A stretch of DNA of 64,000 bases from Oxyruncus cristatus (GCA_013399855.1 VXAY01002120.1:289-64288); one strand, 5' to 3'. Shown: positions 1 through 13,474, counted from the first letter of the stretch. Translations and numbers: made by a program. Notes: generated by a model from the letters alone, not told the origin.

Positions 1-115
1 CAAGACCTTCCCCCCCCCCCAAAAAAAAAGAAGCATGAAAGAAACAAACTGAAAACCCCACAACAACCCCAAATCAAAACAAACACCCCCCTCCCCCCTC
101 ACCCCAAGAAGGAAA
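1..115. repeat. A/C-rich low-complexity tract
   Basis: Runs of C and A alternate for about 110 bases, including poly-C next to poly-A near position 10-30 and C-rich blocks near 87-100. There is no coding potential. It may be the degenerate tail of a retroposon or simple low complexity. Confidence 0.7.
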
Positions 116-3100
116 GACAGCTACCCCAACAAAGGATTTGGCTCCTTCTCGCAGTGAACGGGATCCAGTCCTGCTGTTCAGGTGGCCTCCCCTCAGCCCT
201 TCCAGTTTGTTGACCTCTGTGTTGTCCAAACTGCAAATATCACAAGAGAATCAGTGACTTGTGGCCACAGGGTACGTTATATTCTTGGGGCTGCTTAGCT
301 TTTTGCAGGGGTTTATCAGGCACCACATCAAAATTCTCCCTCTTCTCTGCAGCCCATCATTCCCTTCCATGCGATGCTTGCAGGGCAGCCCAAGCGAGGC
401 AGATGTTGCTTAGGAAGGTTCCTGAACATCGCTAGTGGGCGATTTTTTAACCACAGTCTTTTTTGCCTCTCTTATTTTACTTTAACCCCACTTGTAAAGA
501 AAACAGAGGAGGATAACAGAGTGAGCAAGTTCAGTGAATAACTGAGTTTTTGTTTGCAGAGTTTACAAGCTGCAATGGGTGCATCTTGCTACTTTAGTCT
601 GTTTTTTCTAATCAGTGTGATAGTGTCCAAAATGCACACATATACTTTAATAACAAAAACCTAAAAATCAGCAAGGTCCTCCAGAAACAAATGAAAACCA
701 GTCATCCAAGAACGAACTGATTGGAGCAGTGTCTGAGTGCTACCTCTCTTTGATGGAAATCACTAGACCTTGCATGTCAAGGGATTTGTCAATTGCTGCT
801 TTGGTGCTTTCATAACTCAAAGAGGATGCTGAAAATCTGACAGCTCCTGGTTTTTCAAGGAAACTGAAGGATTTTGTGCCCCTGCCTCAATAAAAGGAAG
901 CAAACTAAGAGAAATCTGGAAAGCTTAACATTGAAAATCCTCTATCTTGACGTTTCAAACATAAATGCTGAAAAGAGAAGTGTGGTGTTGTGAATGATTC
1001 TGTGATTAAAGTGGAGGTCATTTTATACACTTGCATGCACTAAAGGACTTTTCCCATGTCATTTGAATGCCTGGGAAGTCCAGTGTTCATCGATTCCATT
1101 AAAATGTAAAAGGTATGTAAGCAATCACGACTCAGTGTACAGTCACCCATCTCTTATCAAAACAAATGTTATAATTTGACTCACAAAAGTATTGTTGAAC
1201 ATATTCCTTGCTTCTTTTGCAAGTGAACACGTAAGCAAATACAAAACAGTGTTTTCCATCTCATGAGAGTGAAGTAAAAATTCTGAGGTACACAATTTTC
1301 TCCAGGTCATAGTATGAATTCATCTCAAGAGTAACAAATATATAAATAACAATTTATTTAGCTACCATTTTCATACATGCTACTATTCAATTCCTTTTAT
1401 TGACATGACATTACTGACACACCTAGACTTTAGCAGTTACAAGTTCACTGCTATTGTTGGGTGTAAGGAAGGAATGTTCATGTACTTGTTTTTTACATGG
1501 GTGCCTTGTTTTCTGGGACATTAGCCCAAATGATTAAGAAGACTCAATAATTTTGCTGTCTGGGTGCCTGAATTTCTTCAGTGTGAAGGATCCTGAATAC
1601 TGTCAACATCTGAATGAGTTGATGTTAAACACTGAAAAAATCGTATCATGGGTGTCTTGAAATGAGCATTTTGACAATAACAGTAAAACCAGTCAATCAA
1701 GCCCTGGGATATCCTTGGGGAGCACACTTCAAATGCCTGCTGCCTTTGGGGAAGATAGAGAAGAAAAGCAGGCTAAGTCCCTAAGAAAATTTGGTATGAT
1801 TACTAAATGCAGAGAGGTCCTCTCTGACTAGTGTGAAGGTCCCCAAGAAACAGGCACATGGTGGTGTGCACACACACACACCCCAACACATAGTCCATAC
1901 AGTTCCATCTCACTACCTCCTCCAAAAGGAAGACGCTGTACACATTTAGCACTGTGCTTTGGATCAGCTGTCCTTCCCCTCCACTTTTCTCGTGGTGATG
2001 TAGATTTTAACTGGTTTTGTCTTAAATGGTTTTTTTAAGTGGGGAAAACTCGAATACAAGGGAGAATGACACTGGGAAGTTGGGAGACAGACACGCCAGG
2101 AGTTAGAAAAAATTACCGTTTGACATGAAAGGCCAGCAGGGAGAGAGCTGAGCTGATTTCCAGTTGTGTTTCTTTAGCTAGTACTCCCATTGAGACACGG
2201 ATTTATACTTGAATCTGTTTAAACAAAGAATATGCTATTGTTAGACTAAGCAGGAAAGACAATAAAGCAGGAAACCAAATGGGATGCAATGAGTGAGTTA
2301 AAGGGAAACTGAGGCAGGGCCACACAGATATGTTCTCATCAGACCTCCCCAAATAAAAAAATGGTCCTATCCCCAAATTAAAATTGCTCTATTTTTTCAA
2401 TTATTCATTTTTACATTTTTTTTTTTATAAGTCTGTAGCTTTCATTAACATGTGATTATACTGTGAGTTTTTGACAGATGTACCACTGTCCTGAGTAAGT
2501 AATTTTTCAAGACCACCAGCTGATGGTGATGAAATTCCTAGGATGTTGAACATCTGGATTTTTAAAGCTAGAGTCACAAGTATAATTATCAGCATAAGGA
2601 CCATTCAGCTTACTCCTCTGGTAGAATTTGGTGATAGCCTGCACAACTTCAATCAGTTTCAGGGACAGTCAGCTGTCAGTGACTGTTAAGTAGCAGTAAA
2701 CAATTAAAGGAAAATGATGACCAAGTTGTAGTTCAAGATATCCAGACTGTCCTTTCTCTGACTGAAGCCCATGTATGTGTTGTAGATATTCCCATTGCCA
2801 AAAACAAATGTGATGCTGTCTCAATAATATGATCATGAAACAGAAAAAAGAGCAGCACTTCATTCCAGAGCTCTGCCCCTCTCTATGACTTTACCAGATT
2901 TATACTGGCCAATTATAGCAACAACAGCAAAGCAGAAACTGGGGTTTTAATCCTTTGCTTCTTTAGGCCTTGGTAAATACCACCAGAGAAATTCTGCTGA
3001 CAGCAAATAGTAAACACAAGATACAGCTTTGTGTGGAACAAAGAATGTGAGCCTGTGCCAGGAGTGCATCCTCCAGTGACAGTAATTATTGCTGCCATGG

Positions 3101-3219
3101 TAATGTAACTATATCAGTGAAATGAAGATGCCTTTGATACTAGTGGACATTAGCCTGAGTTCGGGAGGGCAAATGAACCAATAGGATCAAATCTCTGATC
3201 AATATGCCTGGGATTAAAT
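116..3219. other. Unique AT-rich DNA, no gene seen
   Basis: The open frames here are short, scattered and lack recognisable motifs. A short CA run lies at about 1869-1884 and a T-rich stretch near 2410-2430. I see no repeat family and no exon. Confidence 0.6.
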
Positions 3220-3951
3220 ATGCAGTGTATTCCTCAGGTCTTATGGACAGACTGGGGAATGAGATGCTGGAAAGCAGTGCTGGGAAAGGGACCTGGGGGT
3301 TCTAGTCGATGGCAAATTGAATATGAGTCAACAGTGCTCTGGCAGCCAGGAGGGCCAACCATGATCCTGAGGGACATCAGGCCCAGCATTGCAAGGGAGG
3401 AGATTGTCCTGCTGTGTTCTGACCTGGGGCAGCCTCACCTTGAATGTTGTGACAGTTTTGATCACTACAATATAAGAAAGACATTGAGCCACTAGAGAAC
3501 GCCTCCAAAGGAGGGCAGTGAAGATGGTGAAGTGTGGTGAGGGGAAGCTGTATGAGGAGTGGCTGAGGGCATTTGGTGTGTTTAGCTGGAGAAGGGGAGA
3601 CTGAGGGGAGACCTCGTCGTCGTTATGATTTCCTTGTGAGGGGAAGAGGAGACGTAGGCACTGATCGCTTCAGTTTGGTGACCAGTGACTGGACTCAGGG
3701 AAACAACATGAAGCTGAGTCAGGAGAGGTTAGGCTGGATGATTAGAAAGAGGTTTTTTCCCAGTGGGTGGTTGGGCACTGGAACAGGCTCCCTAGAGAAA
3801 TGGTCACAGCACCAAGCCTGACAGAGAAGTGTTTGGACAATACCCTCAGGCACAAGGTGTGACTCTTGGGGATGGTCCTGTGCAGGAATAAGGGTTGGAT
3901 TTGATGATCCTCATGGGTCCCTTCCAGCTCAGCATATTCTATGATTTTGTG
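3220..3951 (+). mobile_element. CR1 LINE fragment, end of ORF2 plus 3' UTR
   Basis: The first 260 bases translate in shifting frames to the end of a CR1 reverse transcriptase ORF (for example RPSIAREEIVLLCS and PHLECC). They are followed by the CR1 3' UTR block with a gaggttaggctggatgatta-type stretch, GGTTGGATTTGATGATC, CCCTTCCAGCTC, and the terminal ATTCTATGATTTTGTG. The element is 5'-truncated, as CR1 copies usually are. Frames are broken by stops and small indels, so it is an old, dead copy. Orientation is clear from the 3' octamer-like end. Confidence 0.88.
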
Positions 3952-6920
3952 AATATTGCTGGAAACAGAGCTGAAAGCCTCTCCTCTGTGCTAGAACATT
4001 ACTCTGTTGCGTAACTGAGGGGACAATAAATTGCATGTGCTAAATGTCAATCATTCATAGGGTAGGTATGCTTTGCATCTGCCATAGCCTACAGAGGATC
4101 ACTGAGGTTATGGAAAGGGTGTGTTCCGTTTTTTGGTGTGGCTTTCCTTTTTTTGTTGTTGTTGTTTATTTATGTGTTGTTTGGGGCGTTTTTGGTTTGC
4201 TTTGCTTTGCTTTGTTTTTTTATCCCTGTGGATTGTCTCAGCTACGGTAATTTTCTGAGAGCAGCTATTGAAGTGAGTAATTTTTTTTGGACTTTAGGGA
4301 TAGAGCTATTTCCAGATATTTTCACAAGGAAAACTTATGGAAAACAAGGAAGGGAGTTGTGATGTGAGCTGCATTTGGGTTTTCTGTCTCTTTGTCTCCT
4401 CCATGCCATTTTTCTTCCTTTCTGTCCCTTTTTCTTCCCTCCTGTTGGAGTGACCAGGGCAGTAATGGCACCACAAGTGCAGCCACTTACAGTTAACTGG
4501 GAAGGTCTTTGGTCCAGCTGTTTTCCTTATTAGGCATGAGTCCATGGCAAAGTTAGTGACGTTTGGTCAGGTTTTCCCTGTCAATACAGGGAACTGACTT
4601 TCACATTTCCCTTCCCTTCTCTTCCCTTCCCTTCCTTTCCCTTCCCTCCCAACACAGAGCAGTCACCAAAAAGAGGGAGATTTTTCTGAAGGACCTAATA
4701 TATTATACTCATGTGGTGAGTTTTACTTTGTTTCACACGATCCAAATCTCTTTTGCTTCGCAATAAATTAATTGTCCCCAAGTCAAGTTCATTTTGCCTT
4801 TGACAGGAATCAGTAAGTGATTTCCTAGAGCTGTTTAATCTTATTTTCTCCCCATGTCCTGTTGAGGAGGGGGAGCAAGAGAGCAGCTGGGTGGGCTTCT
4901 GACAGGCAATCAAGGTTAACCAACCATGGAGCACTTAATTTATTTTTTATTTTAGGAGGTCTGCATTTATTTTTATATCTAAGAATATTGACCAATTGAA
5001 CATCACACCATGTTAAGTGTGGACATACGACTTGTCATCTTCACCCAAAAACATTGTTTGCTACTACTGAGAATCATTTACATAATGTTGTGCTCTGGGG
5101 TTTGTTTTGCTTTACAGCTTCACAGTTCACTGTCTGTCTAAAACTGTTGCGTAGCTGAAAAACATCCTCATTTGGGAGAAATACCTATATGGATGCATAG
5201 ATACATGTATTAGATACATATTTTATTCCTTGTGCTCTGACTGCCAGGTGAGCTCAGGACTGTGCCTGGCCTTGCTGCTCATACCAAGACATGGCCCACA
5301 GCTCAAGGAGCCTGCAAGGGCAGGTAAAACTCAGCTGTGAGTTCTGTTCTGCCTGTCTGCCTGTCTGCCTGCCTTCTTTTGATTTACATACAGTCTCCCT
5401 CCCCATTCAGACCATGTAACAAGTAAGTGCAGACAGTGTTGTATATGTTCTGAGGTTAAGTCAGAAAGAAACTACTCTTTATTTATGCAAAAATTGTATT
5501 ATTTCTTTTCAAGTGACTTGAAGGTCTATCTGCAACTGCTGGCAGAAAACAAATGAATATGCTCAGGACAGATACTACAAGTATCACTAATCCCAAATTT
5601 GCTTAAACTTCTCTTTAGGGCATGGTAAGATCTCGTATTTCCATAGATGGAAAAGATAGATAAAGACGGATTTTAAGTTCAAAAAAGGGAGAAAGCTCTG
5701 AGAAATGTCCTGCAAAACCTGAAGTGAATTCAAGCTTTTGCTAAAAGTGGTAAATAATCTGTTTATGATAAATAATCTGTTCAAGGACACCCTTCTGTTA
5801 TTTCTTTTTTTAAGTGGAGGATCCGTTCCCTCTCAGGTGATCCAGAAAGCTGAAGTACCATCAAGTTTTATTGACATTATGATTAGTTCTGTACATGACT
5901 GTAGAAGGATAATGAATTAATAATTGTTGTTCTTTTTTACATGACCACTCTCCAGTCACCTTAGCTACTACCTGCAGACAAAGTCAGTGCCACTAAATGT
6001 ATGTTTGCAATAACCCCTTGTGGCAACCTCTGGAGAAATTTCTGCTAGACAAAGCTGGAAGAGAACTAGAGGAAGAGAAGCAATTAGCAGATACACATTC
6101 TGACCCATTGTTTAACAATTTCCTCCCCAGGAACTGTCACTCTGGAATCCCTTTGGGAAAGCAAATTATGCATTTTGTCAGTATTCTTGGAGGCTTCATG
6201 CTACAGAATGGTTTTAACTGGGTTGGGTGTCTTCAGCAAACAGATTCCAACTTATTAAATGACAAAAAAAGAAGTTTCTCCTGGATAAACTCTTCCCCTT
6301 TGTTAGGTGGACACCCAAAGTACAGAAGATAGCTCAGTGATAGTTATTTTATAAATAGCATCTATTTGAATTTTTTACTAGTGTGCAGGAAAAACAAAAT
6401 ATAGATAAAATTATGTAAGTAAATAAGAGACCTAACAGTTGAAAAAATAAGACTATAGACATGTTAATCACAAAAAGAATTCAGAAAGTCTGGATATGAA
6501 AAACAAAACAGAAATCAAAGATGTGTTTTACTGCCAGTAGAAATTCAGGCTTTGAAAGATTCAACACCTGAAAGTCTACATGAGCTTAGGTATTGATGAA
6601 TGAGACACATAGCCTCAGACTAGTGGCTTTTCTGTCCTCAGAGGACAGAATAAGATACATCTCTTTATGTGAATATAAAGTTACTAATAGAAAAATCTAG
6701 AAATCTGGACAACAGAGAAGAGAAAGATGGACAGTAAAAGCAAAAGAGATGAAAAGCTTACCACAAAAGAGCACTATCTAATTTCAAGAAATCAGTCACT
6801 GAAGGACTGACTCTGGAGACCTTTGGAGTCCACAGGTGACAGTAAATGTTGAAGAGATAAAAGGATTCTGTGGATGTCTCACGAAGCCTGTCAAGGCTTT
6901 AGGGGGTTGAGTCAAAAAGT
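3952..6920. other. Unique DNA, no gene seen
   Basis: Mostly AT-rich sequence with a TTTG/CTTTG-rich patch near 4150-4220, a CCCTT repeat at 4606-4650, and three copies of an 8-bp CTGCCTGT-like unit at about 5345-5372. No ORF resembles a known family. Confidence 0.55.
4606..4650. repeat. (TTCCC)n pyrimidine microsatellite
   Basis: Imperfect pentamer/hexamer repeat of TTCCC/CTTCCC type. All bases are pyrimidines on the + strand. Confidence 0.8.
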
Positions 6921-7007
6921 CTGGTGGGCTTGGCAGTGCTGGGTTAATAGACGGACTAGATGATCTTAAAGATCTTTTCCAACCTAAATGATTCTGTGAT
7001 TCTATAA
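6921..7007 (+). mobile_element. CR1 LINE 3'-end fragment
   Basis: A short CR1 tail: GACTAGATGATCTTAAAG, then TTTTCCAACCTAAATG and the terminal ATTCTGTGATTCTATAAA. Only the last 90 bases of the family are present, an extreme 5' truncation. Confidence 0.8.
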
Positions 7008-9733
7008 AGACAACATATGGACAGGCTTGACTTGAGAGGAGAGACACCATGTGGCAGTTCTACTAAAACCCTACGTGAAATGGATGCTCCATTTCTGCAC
7101 TTAGACAATGTTCGTGTCAGGAGATGGCAAGATTATAGGGCGAGCTCAGGGAGGGAAAGTGTCTGAGGCCCAGTCCTTCCTGCTGGATCTATGTCAGGGT
7201 CAAAGCACCCCCAGAGACCATCCATGAGCCATGGTTATCAGAGCTGAACTGCTACTGCTGATAGACAGCCCTAAGCCAGCCACTTCTTAGCTTTTGAGGG
7301 CCTCACATTCAGCTTCTCTAGCCTCGATGAATGCAAAATACTTGCACATTGATAATAAAGTTATGTGCTAATGCACTTAAAAATCTCCTGACATCAGCCA
7401 TACAGATACTTGAATACCTGTCTGAATAGACTGGAAGACTGAAAAGTTGGAAACTATTTGCCAAACGTCACCCCATGTGGCTCCTACCCTAACAGGGGAA
7501 AGCAGGAGGGTAGATTTCACTTTTTCATTTTTCTACTTTTTTGAGATCACTGTGCATGTCTATTACAGTGTGCCTGAGCTTTTGTAATTATAACAATAGT
7601 CTGAAAATTGAAAATAGAAGAGTACTGCTCTCCCCTAACTGTGCACTAATACCTGTTATTAGCAAAGAACATAATCTTCTGAGTCCCTCAGATAGAAATT
7701 TAAAAAACCTTGCAGCTTGTTAAAGAGCTTATCAGTGGTAATTAAAGCCTGGCTGAGCATACTTGCTTTTAAGAGACCCAGAAGGGCTTGCTACATTTTT
7801 ATGAAACAGAGATGCTGCCTCAGCACAAATCCCAACCTGATCAATGGCTTATGTGAGAAATCTATTAAACAACCCTTATTGGAATGGTGGAGGCAGCATC
7901 TCTTGAAATGTCTGACTACTGCAATTTCCTATTAATTTTATAAAAGATACTTCGTGAATAAGCAGGGATGAGATGAAACACAGAGCAGATAGCTGTTCCT
8001 AATTAAAATGAAAATTGACGCACAGGAGCTGCCAGGCAGGAACTGATGGACATCACTGGCTTTTTAAAGACAGTTTTGCAGTATTTTGATCATTGAGATA
8101 ATTTTGTGGTGCAGGAAAAGGAGGATATTAATGATAATAAGGATATTAATGAGTCAACCCATTCATGTTCACAGTGTTGTTTTTCTTTCTAACGTCTGTG
8201 GGTGTCTCCCTTCTCTGAAACCCAAACAAACTGCAGCTTATCTCTGAGATTTTGATGTGTGCTGCTGTTTATCATACCTTTACCGTGTCTCCTCCAACTC
8301 TTTACAGATTACACTGCCAATACCACCTTGCAAATTTGGCAGCTTCATCCCTGCATTTATTCATACTGCAATCTCCTTGCACAAGGGTGTTGTGCACCCC
8401 CCATGATCAAGTGCACCCCCCCATCTCTTTCAGTGGCACCACTCCAGTGTAGTTCCTGCAGTATTTCCCATAATGTCACAGCTTAATCCCAGACAGAAAG
8501 TTAGTGGCAGAAGTCATTGCAGAGTTGGGAATTATCTCAGGTTGCTTCACAAGAGTGATGCTTCAGAAGTATTTATAGAATTGAGAAACAGGAAGGCAGA
8601 TGGCGTTTTCCCCCACTGTTAGCCTGGAGTGTGTAATCCAGGTAGACAGAGGAGAGCTTGGATAGTCGTGGTTAGTGGTGAACACCACAACAATCATATC
8701 CATCCAAGATTTCCAGATGCTTCATTCATGTGCCAGTAGGATTTCTGTTAGTGTGACTGCACTAAGGTAACAAAGTCATAGACCATCTGTATTTAATTAA
8801 TTTAGCAATAAATAAACATACAGAACTCAGAGGATCTAAGTGAAATAATTGCTCAGCTCCTATGAAGGGTGAGTAATTAATTTTGTGATAATCATTATCA
8901 AACCACAGTGAGCAGAGTGATTGTTTTTCCTGCTTTGAATTGCCTCCTTCCCTCCGCGTCTGTATTTCAATGAAGGTCTTTTATTGTTTAATGTATCTGT
9001 CATCATCTGGTGTCAGGGTAATACCAGGCAATTGCAAGCATTCTTATTTTATTATTGTATTATTTTTCTTTTGTTTGCCTCAGGAAAGATGTTTTAATTG
9101 CTAAGGATAAGGACAAATCCACAGATCTAGGAGCTGAAGGGGAATGAAAACAATGTCAATATTTGCATGACTGAGAAGACAATCTGTTCTTATCGTTCTA
9201 TAATTCCGTATCATTTATGACTGGAAAAAGCTGACAAAAGTAAGAGAATAAATACCAGGGGACAGGGGGAGGGTTGTGAAGGACTACACAACCTCTGTAT
9301 TATGGGGATCTGGAAGAACTAAGAGCAGGGAAGGGGAAACCAAGTGCCAAACATTAATCTTAGTGCTGCTAGCTACCCCTCTGATTTCTGAGGGCAGGAG
9401 AGGTCTGGGTCATACTACTGAATGCCATGAGCACTCTGATGATGTCTGATCCCTCCAAAACCTGCTTTGGAGGGCAAAGGCCAGACTTAAAATTGGAATA
9501 AAAAGAAAACAGATTTTAACAGGGGATGGATAAATCAGCATTCACTATGTAGATCTCAGTTCATCAGTCAACTGCAGGTCCTGCTTGGATGACTCTGGCA
9601 TGGCTGAGACACTCGGAGAGCACTGCACTAAGTGCACTGTGATGGCAAAATTGTACCCTTCACTGGTAGGGCGTTCTCTGTCAGAAGGTCGTGATCAAGC
9701 CAGGGCTCCCAAAGGGTGGCTTGACTTGAACAC
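7008..9733. other. Unique DNA, no gene; homeodomain-like AT motifs
   Basis: No coding signal. The stretches 7720-8050 and 8750-9070 are repeat-free and rich in TAATTA/TTAATT cores. They include a 15-bp perfect palindrome at 8886-8900 and a 12-bp direct repeat GGATATTAATGA at 8122 and 8141. These could be regulatory, but nothing in the sequence alone proves it. Confidence 0.45.
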
Positions 9734-10095
9734 AAAATCACCCAAAATTTCCGTGTTTGGAAGGCACCTCTGGAAATCAATTTGTCCAAAGTCCTATGCA
9801 GACACTACCCAGCTAAAGCAGGTTACCCAGGACAACGTGGAGTCAGGGCTTGAATATCTCTAAGGATGGAGGCTCCACAAACTGTTTAGATAACCTGGTT
9901 TCATCTTTAGCTACTTTCATAAATGGATTTTCTTGGACTATTTTTGTGCTTTTTGCCTCTTATCCTTTATCACAGAGGAAAGTCTGTCTCTAACTTCTAT
10001 ACTCCCTCTTATCAGGTGTTTATACATGTGGATAAAATCCCACTGTAGTCTTCTTTTCTCTGGATTCATGTGAAATCAACCAAGGAGAGACCAGA
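9734..10095 (-). mobile_element. CR1 LINE 3' region, antisense
   Basis: Reading + gives the reverse complement of a CR1 3' region: TTTGGAAGGCACCTCTGGA, then a GGATGGAGGCTCCACAAAC-like block, then the further upstream 3' UTR around TCAGGTGTTTATACATGTGG. Divergence is high, so this is an old copy. The terminal octamers are largely lost. Confidence 0.75.
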
Positions 10096-10518
10096 CACCA
10101 CCAGCCATGCTCAGAGATTTCTCAGAGCAGTTCAGAAAGTTGCACTGTCACCTTGACTTTAAAAACAGTCTGAAACTGTATCAACATGCTTAAATTTCCT
10201 TATTCTTTAAGTTCTTTATATGACTAATGTGTTATCACCATCTGAAAAAAATACTGTGCATTATTTCAGTATCATAAAAAGGATTTGTTTTGGGTTTACA
10301 TAGCTTCCCCCCTGGAGCTATAAATAGTTAATTCCAGGTAGATTTCCAGAACAAAACTAATCACAAATTTTAGTAATGGCTCTGTGAATGACATATTGAA
10401 GAAAACGGAAGAGAAGCCTGTGGCACAGAAGGAATTTCAGGCCAAAGGAGAGTGGAGGAGAACAAGTAATAGCAATGTAGCCTCCAAGGTCAGTGGAGCA
10501 GGAGGGGGGAGGAGAGGC

Positions 10519-11025
10519 NNNNNNNNNNNNNNNNNNNNNNNNNNNNNNNNNNNNNNNNNNNNNNNNNNNNNNNNNNNNNNNNNNNNNNNNNNNNNNNNNN
10601 NNNNNNNNNNNNNNNNNNNNNNNNNNNNNNNNNNNNNNNNNNNNNNNNNNNNNNNNNNNNNNNNNNNNNNNNNNNNNNNNNNNNNNNNNNNNNNNNNNNN
10701 NNNNNNNNNNNNNNNNNNNNNNNNNNNNNNNNNNNNNNNNNNNNNNNNNNNNNNNNNNNNNNNNNNNNNNNNNNNNNNNNNNNNNNNNNNNNNNNNNNNN
10801 NNNNNNNNNNNNNNNNNNNNNNNNNNNNNNNNNNNNNNNNNNNNNNNNNNNNNNNNNNNNNNNNNNNNNNNNNNNNNNNNNNNNNNNNNNNNNNNNNNNN
10901 NNNNNNNNNNNNNNNNNNNNNNNNNNNNNNNNNNNNNNNNNNNNNNNNNNNNNNNNNNNNNNNNNNNNNNNNNNNNNNNNNNNNNNNNNNNNNNNNNNNN
11001 NNNNNNNNNNNNNNNNNNNNNNNNN
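10519..11025. other. Assembly gap, 507 N
   Basis: Unknown sequence. The left edge is G-rich (GGAGGGGGGAGGAGAGGC) and the right flank holds a C-run/G-run inverted repeat at 11051-11077. Any ORF spanning the gap is an artefact of the N run. Confidence 0.98.
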
Positions 11026-13099
11026 CCCTGAAAGTAGAGAAGAGACTTTTCTCCCCCTGGACTGATACAGGGGGGAGGGGTAATTTGTACATGCATAGAA
11101 TTTTCTTCATAAGAAAACCTAATTAGAATTGTTGTATATATTGTTCTTTAGTCTTTGTCCTGCTAGTAATAAGTTTAATACTATTACCCCATGTCAGGTC
11201 TCTCTTGTCTGTATAAAACTTCTCTCACCTTATAGCAATTGTGTAAAAGATTTGAAAAAATTAGTCCAGAGTAAACCCATGACAGGACTTAAATAACTAC
11301 TTTTGTATTTTCTTCTCATTGCATTTGCCTTTCTTCACCGTGTGATGACAAAGTAAGAGACAAAGGACACACTGAGCCATGAGCTCTGACAGATTTCAAT
11401 TTTGTTTCAAAATATAAACATCAGAATGCAGTGTAACATAATTAATCTGTGTAGGTTCATCCTCAGCATTTCTTTAGAAAGTGTGTTAATTTGACTTATT
11501 ATCATCATTTGGCTTCTGTATGAAAAATAAAAAAAGGAAATGAATTTGGACAAATATAGAGAAAATAGTTAATATGGAAATCAGCTTGTCCCAAGTGGAA
11601 AAATGCCCTATTTGCATTCAGATTCTGTTTCTGCTGCCTCTTCTTTTGTTTCCGAAGTGACAAATGGTTTTTCCCTCCTCCCCAGCCCTTTCAGAATCTC
11701 ATTAAAAGGTGCAGAAATAAGGCTTGAATGGCCCCATGGCCTTCTTTCCTTTGGGGGTCACATGCAGAACACAATTCAATCTGGCATGCTGGCATATTTT
11801 ATCAAGGGTTTTTTTCATCAGGAGGGGGTAGAATAATACAGAGTGACCCAAAACACTGATGGTACAATACACAAAACAATACACATGCCATTACTCTCAG
11901 CAATATATTCCGATGGCACACAGATTGCCATATAATGTGATTTTCCCTCGATGAAAGGGAGTTTGAACAATTAATGCCTCTATCATGGGCATGAGTTCCA
12001 TATATTGCATTTTGAGAAATGAGATTTCTCACCAATTTAACATTCTTATTTGCTGCACAATCTTTTGCTCTTCAATAAAACAAGACTGGTTTGTTTATTC
12101 CTCGTTAACTCCTGTTTTAATGTAAAAAGCACAGGGAAGAGCAGCATGGCATTTAAGTGATTAGTAACTCAGAAAAATACTTGTAGCTTACAGTAGTCAT
12201 GAAGTTACAGCTGAGATGCAGAGAATTTCATGGCTAGAAAGAAATGGACAAGAGCCAGAATTACTATTAAGCATAAGGATCCCTTCAATGTCTCTCACTA
12301 GAGCAGAAATCTAAACAGAAATGAAGCTCATCCAAAAATTGCTTTCACAAGCCTGACAAATCTACATCCCACTTTTCATTGGGAAACATCTTGGAATTTT
12401 CAGTGACAGACATGCATCAATATTAAGGCCTGAAATAGCATTTTGTGCATTTATGCCTTAAATATTTCAGCAATTCCATTATGAGCTCCTTCAGAGAAAT
12501 AAACCAACAGCTGGTCCCTTTTACGTAAATGAAAAGCTAACGTGACAAACTGTCATAGTCCATTATTGCTGCTCTGAATGAAATAAACCTCACCAGATAA
12601 CGTGATGTTGACTTGACTGTCAGCACCTTCCTTCCAGAACCTTGTGCCTTTTCTTTTTCTAGAAAAAAAGCTGAGTTCTTTGCTTGTATGGTTACCCAGG
12701 AGAAACAAAAAGCATTAATTGATATCTGCAGAGCTATGACAGTATATATCAGCTATGAAAATTACTTTAATATTTTTGGAGAAAGCTATTTACAACAATA
12801 AAAATATTCTGCAAGTCTCAGAATATTTTTTTCATCCATTTAGAGACCTGCAATAAATGCTGAAAAGCCATTACTAATGCTATGTCAACAATTTGCTGAT
12901 ACATGCCGTCCAAGTTTAACTTGGCATGAAATATCCATTTGTCTGTCTGAGTTAAGCCCAGGCCTTCACTATACTGTTCCAATTATGACTCTATCTCATT
13001 CAGATTTCTTCTGAAAATTAGACTCTTGGATGGGGTAAAATGGGTGTTTTATCGGTTCCAGCTAGGAAGCTATTTGGATGCCCCACACAGGACACAGTT
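11026..13099. other. Unique AT-rich DNA, no gene seen
   Basis: No repeat family, and no ORF with a family motif. The portions 11880-12120 and 12400-12620 are repeat-free, evenly complex and AT-rich, the general look of conserved non-coding DNA. Conservation cannot be judged from one sequence. Confidence 0.5.
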
Positions 13100-13474
13100 C
13101 TTTGCATGACCGGATGAGGGGAGATCTCATTGCAGTTACAACTTTCTCGGGAGTGGAAGAGGAGGGGCAGACACAGATCTGTTTAGTGTGTTGACCAGTG
13201 ATAGGGCCTGAGGGAATGGCCTGAAGTTGTGTCAGGGGAGGTTTAGGTTGAATATTAAAAAAAGGTTCTTCCCCCAGAGGGTGGTTGGGCACTGAACAGG
13301 CTCCCCAGGGCAGTGATCACAGCACCAAAGCTGACAGAACTCAAAGAGTGTTTGGATGATACCCTCAGGCACATGGTGTGACTCCTGGAGATGATCCTGC
13401 GCAGGGATAAAGGTTGGACTCGGAGATCTTTTCAAGTCCCTTCCAACTCGGCATATTCTGTGATTCTGTGATTT
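13100..13474 (+). mobile_element. CR1 LINE 3'-end fragment
   Basis: Contains GAGGGGAGATCTCATTGC, the GGTTTAGGTTGAATATTA block, GGGTGGTTGGGCACTG, AAGGTTGGACTCGGAGATC and CCCTTCCAACTCGGC, ending in ATTCTGTGATTCTGTGATT. It resembles the element at 3.2-3.95 kb closely enough to be the same CR1 subfamily. Confidence 0.9.

Noticed and set aside
4044..4362. Phe/Leu-rich membrane-like ORFs
   Set aside because: They translate a T-rich, TTTG/CTTTG low-complexity stretch.
8252..8486. Two overlapping plus-strand ORFs of 66-75 codons
   Set aside because: Overlapping frames, no motif, no start context; chance.
10384..11110. Four long ORFs across the first gap
   Set aside because: They are open only because the 507 N contain no stops.
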